Positions 18,176 through 27,800 of a stretch of 64,000 nucleotides of DNA are shown one piece after another (the first letter of the stretch is position 1; each line of letters starts with the position of its first letter). Source of the stretch: Micromonospora nigra. Lineage in GTDB: Bacteria; Actinomycetota; Actinomycetes; Mycobacteriales; Micromonosporaceae. A program made the position numbers and the translations under genes. A model generated the notes under the pieces. It saw nothing but the letters and a program-made list of their open reading frames with translations, was not told the DNA's origin and did not search any database. Where the stretch lies: NCBI RefSeq assembly GCF_900091585.1, contig NZ_FMHT01000003.1:2657501-2721500 (forward strand), given 5' to 3'.

Positions 18176-18564
18176 CGCTTGTCCTCCCCGGGCAGTTCAC
18201 TGTCGAGTTGGCGGAAGATGCCGTCCAGGTCGTGGTCCATGTACGCCTGGAACTGGCTGTCCGGCACGAACGGCCGGAGCAACTCCTCGACGTCGCCCAT
18301 CGCCTTCTCGGTCGCACGACGGATCGTCTCGGTGACGGTGGCGGAGAGCTCCCTGGAGTTGGGCCGGCGGTAGATGCGCGGGTCGAACTCCACCTTGGTC
18401 ACCTGACCGCGTGGCCCGACGGTGACGGTGACCAGGCCGTCGTCCGAGGTGACCGTGGCGCTCACGGACCGGAGCCGCTGCTGGAGCTCACCCACGCCGG
18501 AGCGCATCCGCTCGAACTGGGCCATCAGTTCGTCGGCGCGGGCGCGCAGGCCCTTGGTGTCCAT
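18172..18564 (-). CDS. YbaB/EbfC-family protein at head of toxin operon
   Basis: A 130-residue protein with the YbaB/EbfC layout: an N-terminal coiled helix (DELMAQFERMRSGVGELQQR), a three-strand sheet (VTVTVGPRGQVTKVEF) and a C-terminal helix pair. Classic family members are dimeric nucleoid-associated DNA-binding proteins; versions next to WXG100 genes are common in actinobacterial ESX loci, where the role is unclear. The chosen ATG has GGAGG 5 nt upstream; a longer frame upstream lacks a good ribosome site. It is the first gene of the toxin operon and lies back to back with mycosin 1, separated by about 150 bp that must hold both promoters. Confidence 0.8.
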   Translation of the reverse strand: MDTKGLRARADELMAQFERMRSGVGELQQRLRSVSATVTSDDGLVTVTVGPRGQVTKVEFDPRIYRRPNSRELSATVTETIRRATEKAMGDVEELLRPFVPDSQFQAYMDHDLDGIFRQLDSELPGEDKR

Positions 18565-18713
18565 GGCGTCCTCCCCGTGCCCGGCCACGTTCCGCACGCT
18601 CTCGGCGGGTGTGACGGCTCGACGATACTGAATCGGAGCGACATCGGGGGTGCTCGGTGCGCCCACGGGATCGCTACGATGCACCGGCATCGCGGTGAGG
18701 GAGGGAGGGGCCG

Positions 18714-20012
18714 ATGGTGGCGCGCCTGCGTACGTCGGCGACGGCCCTGGTCACGGCGGTGCTGGCGACAGGGCTGGCGGTTGTCGTGACCGGCCCCCCG
18801 GCCACCGCCGCCCCGGCGCAATGCCAGAGTCCCAGTGAGCCCGGCCAGACCATCACCGAGATCCCGTGGCACCAACGCTGGCTCGCGCCTGCGCGGGTCT
18901 GGCCGTTCAGCACCGGCGAGGGCGTCCGGGTGGCCGTGATCGACTCCGGGAGCGACAGCAGCCATCCCCAGTTGGCGGGCCGGGTCACCGGCGGTCACGA
19001 CGCGCTGCGCGGAACGGCCGGCGGCGACGTCGACTGTGTCTCGCACGGCACGGCCGTCGCCAGCATCATCGCCGCCCGTCGGCAGGAGGGTGTCGGCTTC
19101 CACGGGCTCGCGCCGAACGCCACCGTCGTGCCGATCCGGATCAGCGAACGCACCTCCACCGACGGCGACGGCGACGGCGAGACTGTTCCCGCAGCCGTGC
19201 TCGCCACCGCCATCCGGCGTGCCGTCGACGAGGGTGCCGACGTCGTGAACATGTCGATCACGCTGTACCGGCCGAACGACGAGGTGGCCGAGGCGGTCCG
19301 CTACGCGCTGGGCAGGGACGTCGTGCTGGTCGCCGCCGCCGGCAACCTGCACCAGGACGGCAGCCGCCCCGACCCGCTGCCCTACCCCGCCGCCTACGAC
19401 GGGGTCATCGGGGTCGGTGCCATCGACGAAACCGGCACCCGAGTCGCGAAGTCGCAGGTCGGGTCGTATGTCGACATCGTCGCGCCGGGTGGTGCCGTGG
19501 TCGCGGCCACCCGGGTGCGCGGGCACGCCGTCTGGACCGGGACGAGCTTCGCGACGCCGATGGTCAGCGCGACGGCCGCGTTGATCCGCGCCGCCGAACC
19601 GGACCTGCCCGCCGCCGAGGTGGCCCGGCGGTTGGTCGCGACCGCCGACCCGGCCCGGGGTGACGTGGCGCAGGGATACGGGCAGGGTGTGCTCAATCCG
19701 TACCGGGCGGTGACGGAGCGGCTGACCACCGCGGCTCCGGTCGCGCAGCCGCCTCTGCCGGATCTACCACGCGATCCGGCGGCTGAGGCACGCGCCGCAC
19801 GGTGGGAACTCGCCGGCCGGGTGGCGCTCTGGGTCGGTCTGGCGTTCGCCACGGTGGCACTCGCGGTGGGGGCCGTGGCGGCTCTCCTGCCCAGGGGCCG
19901 GCGGCTGCGCTGGCGGCCCGCCCGACCGGCGGCGGCACCTCCGCCCCGGCCCGAGATCGACGAGCCGGAGGAAGTGTTCTTCCGGGTGCCGTCGTCCATG
20001 CCGCGGGCCTGA
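18714..20012 (+). CDS. mycP: mycosin-type S8 serine protease (MycP), copy 1
   Basis: A 432-residue subtilase typical of ESX loci. It has a Sec signal peptide (residues 1-33, ending ATAAPA), a short pro-region, and the S8 triad Asp77 (VIDSGSD), His111 (SHGTAVA) and Ser278 (GTSFATP), with Asn in the AAAGN oxyanion motif. A C-terminal transmembrane helix near residues 365-390 is followed by a basic Pro-rich cytoplasmic tail. This layout matches membrane-anchored mycosins, which stabilise the ESX pore and can process substrates. GGAGGGAGGGG lies just before the ATG. It is transcribed divergently from the toxin operon and is followed by a strong hairpin facing the WXG100 genes. Confidence 0.93.
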   Translation: MVARLRTSATALVTAVLATGLAVVVTGPPATAAPAQCQSPSEPGQTITEIPWHQRWLAPARVWPFSTGEGVRVAVIDSGSDSSHPQLAGRVTGGHDALRGTAGGDVDCVSHGTAVASIIAARRQEGVGFHGLAPNATVVPIRISERTSTDGDGDGETVPAAVLATAIRRAVDEGADVVNMSITLYRPNDEVAEAVRYALGRDVVLVAAAGNLHQDGSRPDPLPYPAAYDGVIGVGAIDETGTRVAKSQVGSYVDIVAPGGAVVAATRVRGHAVWTGTSFATPMVSATAALIRAAEPDLPAAEVARRLVATADPARGDVAQGYGQGVLNPYRAVTERLTTAAPVAQPPLPDLPRDPAAEARAARWELAGRVALWVGLAFATVALAVGAVAALLPRGRRLRWRPARPAAAPPPRPEIDEPEEVFFRVPSSMPRA

Positions 20013-20145
20013 CCCCCGCTGCCCCCTCTCCCACTCCCACCCCGCGCCCCGACGGTTCGATCATGGAGTCGCCCGCCTGCGCATTCCGATATTCCTGGAC
20101 ACAACGATGGCGCGAACACGGCGGGTGGGCGGGCCCGGACACGAC

Positions 20146-20171
20146 GATGGCCCGGCACAGGCCGGGCCATC
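20146..20171. terminator. bidirectional hairpin terminator
   Basis: A perfect 11-bp inverted repeat with arms gatggcccggc and gccgggccatc and a 4-nt loop. It lies between the 3' ends of mycosin 1 (plus) and the WXG100 gene (minus), so it can serve both. There is no long T tract, which is usual in high-GC actinobacteria. Confidence 0.75.
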
Positions 20172-20188
20172 ATGCGGTACGGGTGGGG

Positions 20189-20476
20189 TCAGTCGCCGAA
20201 CTTCGCCCGGTTGGCGGCCTCCCTGGCCTGCATCTTGATCGCCGACTCGCGCAGCGCCTTCTCGATCCGGCCGAGCAGGTCCCGCAGGTCGTTGGCGGCC
20301 GACTCCCAGTCGCTCTGGCGCCGGAAGTACGCCTCCCGGGCGTCACCGTCCCAGGTCGCGAGCAGCGGAGCGATGCCGCTCTTGAGCCCTTCCAGCTCGC
20401 CGGTCAGGTTACGCGAAGCGCCACCGCAGCTGTCCGCGGCCGCGTTCAGCGCGGCGAAGTTGTAGCGAATCTCCAT
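20189..20476 (-). CDS. WXG100 protein (EsxA-like partner)
   Basis: A 95-residue WXG100 protein. It has two amphipathic helices separated by a turn with TWDGDAREAYF (the W-x-G motif followed by the conserved aromatic) and no signal peptide or membrane segment. It lacks a convincing YxxxD/E tail motif, which the preceding gene has, so the pair fits the ESX rule that only one partner carries the export signal. It starts 20 bp after the upstream WXG100 gene and ends against a bidirectional terminator. Probably exported as a heterodimer through the EccBCDE channel encoded here. Confidence 0.92.
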   Translation of the reverse strand: MEIRYNFAALNAAADSCGGASRNLTGELEGLKSGIAPLLATWDGDAREAYFRRQSDWESAANDLRDLLGRIEKALRESAIKMQAREAANRAKFGD

Positions 20477-20495
20477 GTCGGTCTGTCCTCCCCCG

Positions 20496-20825
20496 TCAGA
20501 GCTTCAGTGCCGCAGTGATCTGACCGGCGGTCGCGCCCGCGCTGTCCATCTCGGACCGGATCTCGTCGTCGCTGACGTCGTAGTCCTTACCGGCGGATCC
20601 GACGGCCTCGGCAATGGCGCGCAGGGCCACGTTGAGCCGGGCCATGTCCTGGTCGAACCGCTCCCGAACCTGCTGGAAGGAACCCGCACCGGCGCCCTTC
20701 CACTGGTCGTACAGCGGCGTGAGCTGGTCCATCAGCGAGTTGAGGTTGCTGGTGAGCCGGTCGGCGACGGCATCGACGTCACCCTCGGTCTTCACCATCA
20801 AGCCGGTGTCGGTACGCATCGACAT
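20496..20825 (-). CDS. WXG100 protein (EsxB-like partner)
   Basis: A 109-residue WXG100 protein. It has a helix, a turn with QWKGAGAGSF (W-x-G plus aromatic) and a second helix, followed by a C-terminal extension with YDVSD, which matches the YxxxD/E export signal recognised by EccC-type ATPases. GGGGGTGA lies 8 nt before the ATG; a second in-frame Met follows two codons later. It is encoded just upstream of its partner and downstream of EccB. About 160 bp separate it from the EccB stop, enough for its own promoter, and an imperfect inverted repeat occurs near 20888-20910. Confidence 0.92.
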   Translation of the reverse strand: MSMRTDTGLMVKTEGDVDAVADRLTSNLNSLMDQLTPLYDQWKGAGAGSFQQVRERFDQDMARLNVALRAIAEAVGSAGKDYDVSDDEIRSEMDSAGATAGQITAALKL

Positions 20826-20985
20826 GTGGAGTCACCCCCGTCCTCGATCGTCGCCCCACTAGGCTGGGGGCAGTGGTCAGTCGACCCGTGCGCCGAACTG
20901 TCGTTCGCACGGTAACGGGTCGTGTCCAACCGGCGCTAGACCGGACGGTCACCCCGTGCCGCCACCATCCACTGTGCCTCCCGCG

Positions 20986-22410
20986 TCACTGTGTGTCGAG
21001 GGCACTCTTGGCCGTCACCGGGTCGAGCGCGGGCCCCGCGGGCAGCCGCACCACCAGGCTCGCCGGCAGCCGCACCGGCCGCACCTTGCCGTACCCGAGC
21101 ATCGCCGGCACGTCCTCGGACGCCAGCGGATAGCGGTAGCCCAGGTCGGTGACCAGGTGCAGGGTGCCGGTGTCCAGGTCCGGCGAGGGGATCGCGGCGA
21201 CCAGGACGCCGAACCCGGGCTCGATGACCACCCGGTCGGCCAGCGGGATGCCGTCGCCGGTCTGCCCGCCGGTGCGCACCAACCCCCGGACCGGCTGGAC
21301 GTCCGCGTCCAGCAGCAACGTGGGCTCGTTCTGGCCGGGTTCGTAGGCGGCGCACACCGCCGGCTGGTCGCCGGTCAGCCGGGCGATGTCGGGACGTTGC
21401 TGCGGCGCCCGGTGCCGGCCGTCGGGCGGCACCGGCGCCTTGGGGGCGGTCGCGGCCGTGCCGGCGTCCAGCTCGACCGGGCGGGGCTCCCCTCCGGGGT
21501 ACGCCTGCCGGGTCTCCGGGTCGGCCAGCAGCACGTCGGCCTGCACCGGGGTCAGCGGCACCAGCCGGTCCCGTTCGGTGAGGTAGAACTGCCGACTACC
21601 GCCCTGGCTGGTCACCACGAACACCTGGCCGACCCGGGCGTCGTCCAGCGCGCTGGACGGCAGCCCCCGGCCGGTGACCCTGCGGGTGGCGATGGGTTCA
21701 CCGGCGGGCAGCGCGTTCAGCCACGCCCCGCCCACCTCCACCACCGGCTCGGCGGTCATGGTCAGGCCCTCCAGCACGATCCGGTCGTTGCGGATCTCGT
21801 ATCGGTGGTCCCGCCACACCAGATGCAGCCGCCGGGTCTTGGTGTCCCGCACCAGCAGCGCCTCGTCGCCGGCCTCGCGCCCGCCGGACGGGGCGCGGCC
21901 CACGGTCAGCACGGTGGTGGCGACGGTTCCGCCGGTCTGGTCGCGGGCCGGCTGCGTGCACAGCGTCCACGGGCCGGACAGGATCCGACGCGGATCCGGT
22001 AGCGCGTCCGGGGCGTCCGGAATGCCGATCCGGGGGCCGCGCGGCGTGCCGACCAGCGAGTTGCGGGACACGGAGACGGTGGGTACCGACGACCCCATCG
22101 CCAGCAGCGCCGACGAGTAGTTCACCACCGGGTGCAGCCGACCGTCCCGGTAGAGGTACCGGGTGCCCGTCTCCTTCTCCAGGATGACCGCGCCGCCCTG
22201 CTTCCACTTCGTGGCACCGCCGGGGCGGAGCAGCCCGTACACGCCGACGGCGGCCAGGCAGAGCACCGCCACCATGACGCTGGCGAAGCCGGCCCCGCCG
22301 AGCCAGCGGAACGGTGCCGCCTCCGGGTCGGGCTCCCGCGCCACCAGCGCGGAGGTCATCCGTTGGACGAAGAACTGGTACGACTGGACCTGGTCCCGCC
22401 GCGACGGCAT
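20986..22410 (-). CDS. eccB: ESX core protein EccB
   Basis: A 474-residue EccB. It has the family N-terminal motif MPSRRDQVQSYQFFVQRM, a single transmembrane helix at residues 37-61, then a large extracytoplasmic domain with R3-type repeats and a Pro-rich stretch near the middle. EccB is the periplasm-facing component of the type VII core complex with EccC, EccD and EccE. The ATG chosen gives the conserved N-terminus and has GGAGGG 5-6 nt upstream; nine further in-frame codons upstream are not conserved-looking. It is divergent from the immunity gene at 22534, sharing a short promoter region, and is followed by the WXG100 pair. Confidence 0.95.
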   Translation of the reverse strand: MPSRRDQVQSYQFFVQRMTSALVAREPDPEAAPFRWLGGAGFASVMVAVLCLAAVGVYGLLRPGGATKWKQGGAVILEKETGTRYLYRDGRLHPVVNYSSALLAMGSSVPTVSVSRNSLVGTPRGPRIGIPDAPDALPDPRRILSGPWTLCTQPARDQTGGTVATTVLTVGRAPSGGREAGDEALLVRDTKTRRLHLVWRDHRYEIRNDRIVLEGLTMTAEPVVEVGGAWLNALPAGEPIATRRVTGRGLPSSALDDARVGQVFVVTSQGGSRQFYLTERDRLVPLTPVQADVLLADPETRQAYPGGEPRPVELDAGTAATAPKAPVPPDGRHRAPQQRPDIARLTGDQPAVCAAYEPGQNEPTLLLDADVQPVRGLVRTGGQTGDGIPLADRVVIEPGFGVLVAAIPSPDLDTGTLHLVTDLGYRYPLASEDVPAMLGYGKVRPVRLPASLVVRLPAGPALDPVTAKSALDTQ

Positions 22411-22533
22411 GGCACCCTCCCTGGCGTACGCCGGCACGGCCCCGGACGTCGGACCGCGGTGCCTACCATAGGCACCGCGGCCACGGTCCTGGTGCCGGCA
22501 CCCGACCCGACGACGGCAGCCGAGGGAGTTTCG

Positions 22534-23289
22534 ATGATCAGTCGTGACGAGGCGCTGGCCCGCGCACGTGACTGGGCCGCCGCCGGCCGGCCCGGCGGGA
22601 CGCCCGACGTCGAGCTGTACGAGTTCGACCTCGGCTGGGTGGCCTCCCGAACCGAACCGCAGCCCACCGACCCGACCCGGCCACCTGCCTCGACCGGGTC
22701 GCCCACCCTCGTCGTCGACAGACGGACCGGCGAGGTGTCGCAGTGGCCGTCACTGTCCGCACCCGACATCGCCGCCCGGTACGCCGCGCACCGCGCCGCC
22801 GAGGGTCGGTTCCCCGACGACGTACGGCAGGTTCTCGAACAGGCCGGCTGGTATCCCGGCCGGGACGTCCGGGCCGCCGTCGACCACTGGTTGTCCCGCT
22901 TCGCGGCCGAACTCGACGGGCTCGACTGCCCGCCCACCGCCCGCGCCGCGCTCGACGAGTTCGGCGGGCTGCGCCTGCCGCAGTTCGGGCTCTACGACGA
23001 CTCGACCGGAGGCGTCAACCTGGGCGGGGGCTTCACCAGCCACCTCCACCCGACCCAGGGTGGCGTCACCACGGAGGCCGCCCGCGTCTTCGCCGAGGAG
23101 CACGACAACCCGGTCTTCCCGATCGGCAACAACGAGGACGGTCCCGCCGAGATCGTCGTGGACGCCGACGGGCGGGTGTTCATGCTGCACTGGGCCGACG
23201 ACTTCTACCTCGGGCCCGACATCGACACCGCGCTGGTCAACCTGGTCCGCGGGGGGCGACTGCCCGAGGCCGACGACCTGGAGTGGTGA
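22534..23289 (+). CDS. two-domain immunity protein: nested-immunity-like domain plus SUKH-3
   Basis: A 251-residue protein. Residues 1-85 (SRDEALARAR helix, ELYEFDLGWVASR, LVVDRRTGEV, LSAPDIAARY) match the pattern of the small nested genes inside the giant toxin. From about residue 95 the sequence is SUKH-3-like: a VLEQAGWYPGRDV helix-turn, RAALDEFGGLRLPQ, a conserved GG..HP.. segment, and a C-terminal strand with FMLHWADDFYLGPD. SUKH-3 proteins are immunity proteins of polymorphic toxins. The ATG has GAGGGAG 5 nt upstream. It lies alone between EccB (divergent) and EccD (convergent), with no toxin beside it, so it is either an orphan antidote or protects against a module of the giant toxin. 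Confidence 0.85.
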   Translation: MISRDEALARARDWAAAGRPGGTPDVELYEFDLGWVASRTEPQPTDPTRPPASTGSPTLVVDRRTGEVSQWPSLSAPDIAARYAAHRAAEGRFPDDVRQVLEQAGWYPGRDVRAAVDHWLSRFAAELDGLDCPPTARAALDEFGGLRLPQFGLYDDSTGGVNLGGGFTSHLHPTQGGVTTEAARVFAEEHDNPVFPIGNNEDGPAEIVVDADGRVFMLHWADDFYLGPDIDTALVNLVRGGRLPEADDLEW

Positions 23290-23295
23290 GCGAGG

Positions 23296-24732
23296 TCAGC
23301 CGTTGATCGCCCGCATGAAGGCGTACAGGCCGAGCACGCTGCACGCCACCGGCACCACGGCGAGCTGGAGCAGGATGTCGAGCAGGTCGCCGAGGCGGGC
23401 CAGTCGTGGCGACGGGGCCCGCCTGCTGTAGGCGAGACCGGCGCCGACGCAGAGCCCGGCAGCCACCAGCGCGACCGGGAGCACCGTCAGCACCCGGGCG
23501 GCGGTGCCCGCGTCGGCGGCACCGACCAGGGGCAGCAGGCCCAGCCCGATCAGGCCGACGGCGAGCAGCGGCACCCGGTGCCGGACGGTCGACACCAGCC
23601 GGGCGCGCAGCAGGTGACCCAGCGCCACCACACCGGTGAGCAGCAGCGCGGACACCGAACCGGTCGACGTCAGCACGGTCAGGCAGCCGACGGTGACCAG
23701 CGCCGCCCCGAAGATCATGCCGGTGAGCACCTCGTCGGCCCGCGCGGTCGCCTGGTAGACGACCTCGCGACGCGGCTGCGGCTCGTCGCGCAGCAGGTCG
23801 TCGGCGGTACGCGGCAGCGCGGGCATGGGCATCTTGCCCAGGCGTACGGCGAGCAGCGGCATCGCCGGCAGCAGCAGGGTCAGCACGGTCACCACGACGG
23901 CGGTGCCCTGCGCCGCGTCGAGGCTGCCGAGGGCCAGCAGCCCGCCGACCATGCCCCAGAACCCGGCGAAGACCGCCGCCACGAACACGCGGGTCGCGTC
24001 ACCGACCCCCAGGAAGCCGAGGAGGCCGGCCAGGAGCAGCACGGCAGAGCCGAGCAGCACGTGCGGCGCACCCGACGACCACACGGACTCCCCGGTGCCG
24101 ATGACCAGCACACCGCCGACGAACGCGTAGGGCAGGCCGGCGGCGGCCACCACCGCCCCGGCCAGGGAGTCGGACATGGCGCGGGACAGCAGGATGCCGG
24201 TGACCAGCAGCACGCCGGCCATGCCGAGCGCGGTCGCGCCGCCGAGCAGACCCGGCGACTCCGACAGCAGGACGACCACGAGGCCGAGGAGCAGCAGCAG
24301 CCCGGCCACGATCAGCCCGGTCAGCCGGGTGGCGGAGGGCGTCCAGGCGACGCCGCGCCGCCGGGCGCCGTCCGCCACGGCCTCCATCAGGTCGTCGTAC
24401 GCCAGTTCGGGCCACTCGGTGCGGCGTGGCACGAGGTGCAGCGTCTCGCCGTCGCGGACGTTCTGCGCGGCCAGCGTGCGGTTCAGGTCGACGGTGCCGC
24501 CGTCGGTGCGCCGCAACGACCAGCCGCCGTGCGCGGTGCCGTCCGACGGCTCCTCGTCGGCCTGCCGCAGCACCGCGGGGAGCAACGCCACGATCGGCAG
24601 GTGCTCGGGCAGGGCGAGGTCGAGACGGCGCTGGGGGGTGACCACGGCGATGCGCGCGAGTCCGGTTCCGGCCTGGGTGACCACTGACGACCCCTCGGTC
24701 CGCGGAGCGGGCCGGCGGCCCGCGGCTGTCAT
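23296..24732 (-). CDS. eccD: ESX membrane channel protein EccD
   Basis: A 478-residue EccD. It has an N-terminal ubiquitin-like (YukD) domain up to about residue 110, including the LDLALPEHLPIVALLP strand and a DLNRTLAAQNVRDGETLHL segment, then about eleven hydrophobic helices to the end. EccD lines the membrane pore of type VII systems as a dimer. The chosen ATG has only a weak ribosome site; a GTG about 50 bp downstream with GAGGGG before it would give a start closer to the YukD domain and should be considered. The gene is divergent from eccC, with an 88-bp spacer between start codons that likely holds both promoters. Confidence 0.95.
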   Translation of the reverse strand: MTAAGRRPAPRTEGSSVVTQAGTGLARIAVVTPQRRLDLALPEHLPIVALLPAVLRQADEEPSDGTAHGGWSLRRTDGGTVDLNRTLAAQNVRDGETLHLVPRRTEWPELAYDDLMEAVADGARRRGVAWTPSATRLTGLIVAGLLLLLGLVVVLLSESPGLLGGATALGMAGVLLVTGILLSRAMSDSLAGAVVAAAGLPYAFVGGVLVIGTGESVWSSGAPHVLLGSAVLLLAGLLGFLGVGDATRVFVAAVFAGFWGMVGGLLALGSLDAAQGTAVVVTVLTLLLPAMPLLAVRLGKMPMPALPRTADDLLRDEPQPRREVVYQATARADEVLTGMIFGAALVTVGCLTVLTSTGSVSALLLTGVVALGHLLRARLVSTVRHRVPLLAVGLIGLGLLPLVGAADAGTAARVLTVLPVALVAAGLCVGAGLAYSRRAPSPRLARLGDLLDILLQLAVVPVACSVLGLYAFMRAING

Positions 24733-24820
24733 GACGCCCAGAGGCTACCTACCATGTGCCGATGGCGCGGGTGCCGGTTCGTACCGTTGCGGCCCGGACG
24801 CCGACGGGGAGGACAGTTTC

Positions 24821-27800
24821 GTGAGCACGGTGGTGGTCAAGCGCCCGGCCCGACAGCCGGAACCGGAGTACCCCTCCGGGGAGGTGCTGCTGGAGTCACC
24901 CCCCGAGGTGCCGGCGCCCGGCGGCAAGGCGTGGGGGCAGATGTTGATGCTGCTGCCCATGCTCGCGGGTTCCTTCGCGATGGCGCTGATGTTCGCGGGC
25001 CGGGGCGGCAGCACCCTCGGCTACGTCACCGGCGGCCTGTTCGGCCTGTCCGCGATCGGCATGCTCGCCTCCCAGCTCACCAACAACTCGGGCGGCCCCA
25101 GCAAGCAGGAGATGCTCCAGAAGCGGCGCGAGTACATGACGCACCTGTCCCGGCAGCGCCGGCGGGTGCTCAGGACGGTCCGCCGGCAGCGGGAGGCGGC
25201 GTTCTACCGGCACCCGGACCCGGACGCCCTGTGGTCGGTGCCGGTGGGCCCCCGGCTGTGGGAACGTCGCCGCGGTGACGTCGACTTCGCCACCGTCCGC
25301 ATCGGGTTGGGTCCGCAGGAACTCGCCACCCCGCTGGTGCCGCCGCCGGCCACCTCGCTGGAGAAGCTGGAACCGATGTGCGCGCTGGCGCTGCGCCGGT
25401 TCCTCACCGCGTACGGCGAGGTGCCGGACCTGCCGGTGACGATGGCGCTGAACGGCTTCGCCCGGGTGCACCTGCGTGGTGACGACGAGGCGGTGCGCGG
25501 ACTGGTCCGGGCGGTGCTCGCCCAGGCTGCGGCCTTCCACGCCCCCGACGACATGCTGGTGGCGGTCTGCACCTCGGCGGACCGGCGGGCCCACTGGGAG
25601 TGGACGAAGTGGCTGCCGCACGCGCTGCACCCCACCCGTACCGACGCCCTGGGCCAGTTGCGCCTGGTCGCCCCGTCGGTGACGGGTCTGGAGGCGATGC
25701 TCGACGACGTGCTGGTGAGCCGGCCCCGGTTCAACGCCGCCGGCGGGGCACCGCAGGTGGGCGGGCCGCACGTGCTGGTCGTCATCGACGGCGGCGACAC
25801 CGCCGGGTCCGACCATCTGATGACCGACGGCGGGGTCGAGGGGGTCACCCTGCTCGACCTGTCCCACCCGCCGCCGCGGGTGCTGGACCGCGCGCGGCTG
25901 GTGCTGGAGGTCGGCGGCGACCGGGCGTTGCGGAGCACCACGGTGGACGGACCGGCGGAGATCGGCCGGGCGGACGACTGCCGGGTCGAGGAGGTCGAGG
26001 CGCTGGCGATGCAGCTCGCGCCACTGCGCCTGTCGGCGGCGTCCCGGGGTGGTGACGCGCCGCTCACCACCGAACTGGGCCTGGCCGAGCTGCTCAACCT
26101 CGGTGACCCGTACGAGTTCGACGTCGACCGGGCCTGGCAGCCCCGACCGAACCGGGACCGGCTGCGGGTGCCGATCGGCGTCGGCGTCGACGGCGGCCCC
26201 GTCGAGTTGGACCTGAAGGAGTCCGCTCAGGACGGCATGGGCCCGCACGGGCTGCTGATCGGCGCGACCGGCTCCGGCAAGTCGGAGCTGCTGCGCACCC
26301 TGGTGCTGGCGCTGGCCGCCACACACTCCTCGGAGAGCCTCAACTTCGTGCTGGTCGACTTCAAGGGCGGCGCGACCTTCACCCGGCTCGACGGCCTGCC
26401 GCACACCAGCGCGGTGATCACCAACCTGGCCGACGAGCTGCCGTTGGTCGACCGGATGACCGACGCCATCAACGGCGAGCTGGTGCGCCGGCAGGAGCTG
26501 CTGCGCGCGGCCGGCAACTACGCCTCGCAGCGCGACTACGAGAAGGCCCGCGCGGCGGGGGCCCCGCTGGCCCCGCTGCCCAGCCTGCTCATCATCTGCG
26601 ACGAGTTCTCCGAGCTGCTCACCGCCAAGCCCGACTTCATCGACATGTTCGTGCAGATCGGGCGGGTGGGCCGGTCGCTGGGCGTACACCTGCTGCTGGC
26701 CTCGCAGCGGTTGGAGGAGGGCCGGCTGCGCGGCCTGGACACCCACCTGTCCTACCGCGTCGGCCTGCGGACCTTCTCCGCGATGGAGTCGCGGGTGGTG
26801 CTCGGCGCGACCGACGCCTACGAACTGCCCCGCTCCCCGGGACACGGCTACCTGCGCTTCGGGATGGAACCGCTGGTGCGCTTCAAGGCGGCGTACGTGT
26901 CGGGCACCTACCGCAGCAAGACCGCGGAGGCGGTGGCCGCCGGTGACGGCGAGGAGCGGGTGCAGGAGTACACGACGGGGTACGTGGCGCCCCCGGTGAC
27001 GCGTACGCCGAAGGAGGACGTCGCGCCGGAACCCACCGACGGGGTGGGCGAGAGCGTCCTGGACATCCTGGTGGGGCGGCTGGCCGGCCGGGGCGCGCCG
27101 GCACACCAGGTGTGGTTGCCGCCGTTGGCGGAGCCGCCGACGCTGGACCAGTTGCTGCCGCCGCTCACCGCCGACCCGGCGCGGGGCGTCACCGTTTCGC
27201 ACGCGGGTCTGCTGGGTGAACTCCAGGTCGCCGTGGGAATCGTCGACAAGCCGTTCGACCAGCGCCGGGACGTGCTCTGGTTCGACCTGGCCGGGGCGGC
27301 CGGGCACGCGGTGATCGTCGGCGGCCCGCAGAGCGGCAAGAGCACCCTGCTGCGGACGATGGTCACCTCGCTGGCGCTGACCCACACCCCCCGCGAGGCT
27401 GCGGTCTACTGTCTCGACCTGGGCAGCAGCGCCCTGTCCTCGCTGCGTGACCTGCCACACGTCGGCTCGGTCGCCACCCGGCTCGACGCCGGGCTGGTCC
27501 GCCGGACGGTCGCCGAGCTGCAACTGCTGATGGGGGAGCGGGAGCGCCGGTTCGCCGAGCGTGGGATCGACTCGATGGCCGAGTACCGGCGGGCCCGTCG
27601 GCACGGCCAGCACACCGACGACCCGTTCGGCGACGTGTTCCTGGTGATCGACGGTTGGTCGACGATCCGGACCGAGTTCGAGGACCTGGAACCGACGATC
27701 AACGACATCGCCAACCGGGGGCTGTCGTTCGGCATCCACCTGATCGTCACCGCCGGCCGTTGGATGGACCTGCGGCCCGCCGTCCGGGATGTCTTCGGCA

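Noticed and set aside
23578..24687. 369-codon plus-strand frame opposite eccD
   Set aside because: Gln/His/Arg-rich antisense shadow of the multi-helix EccD gene.
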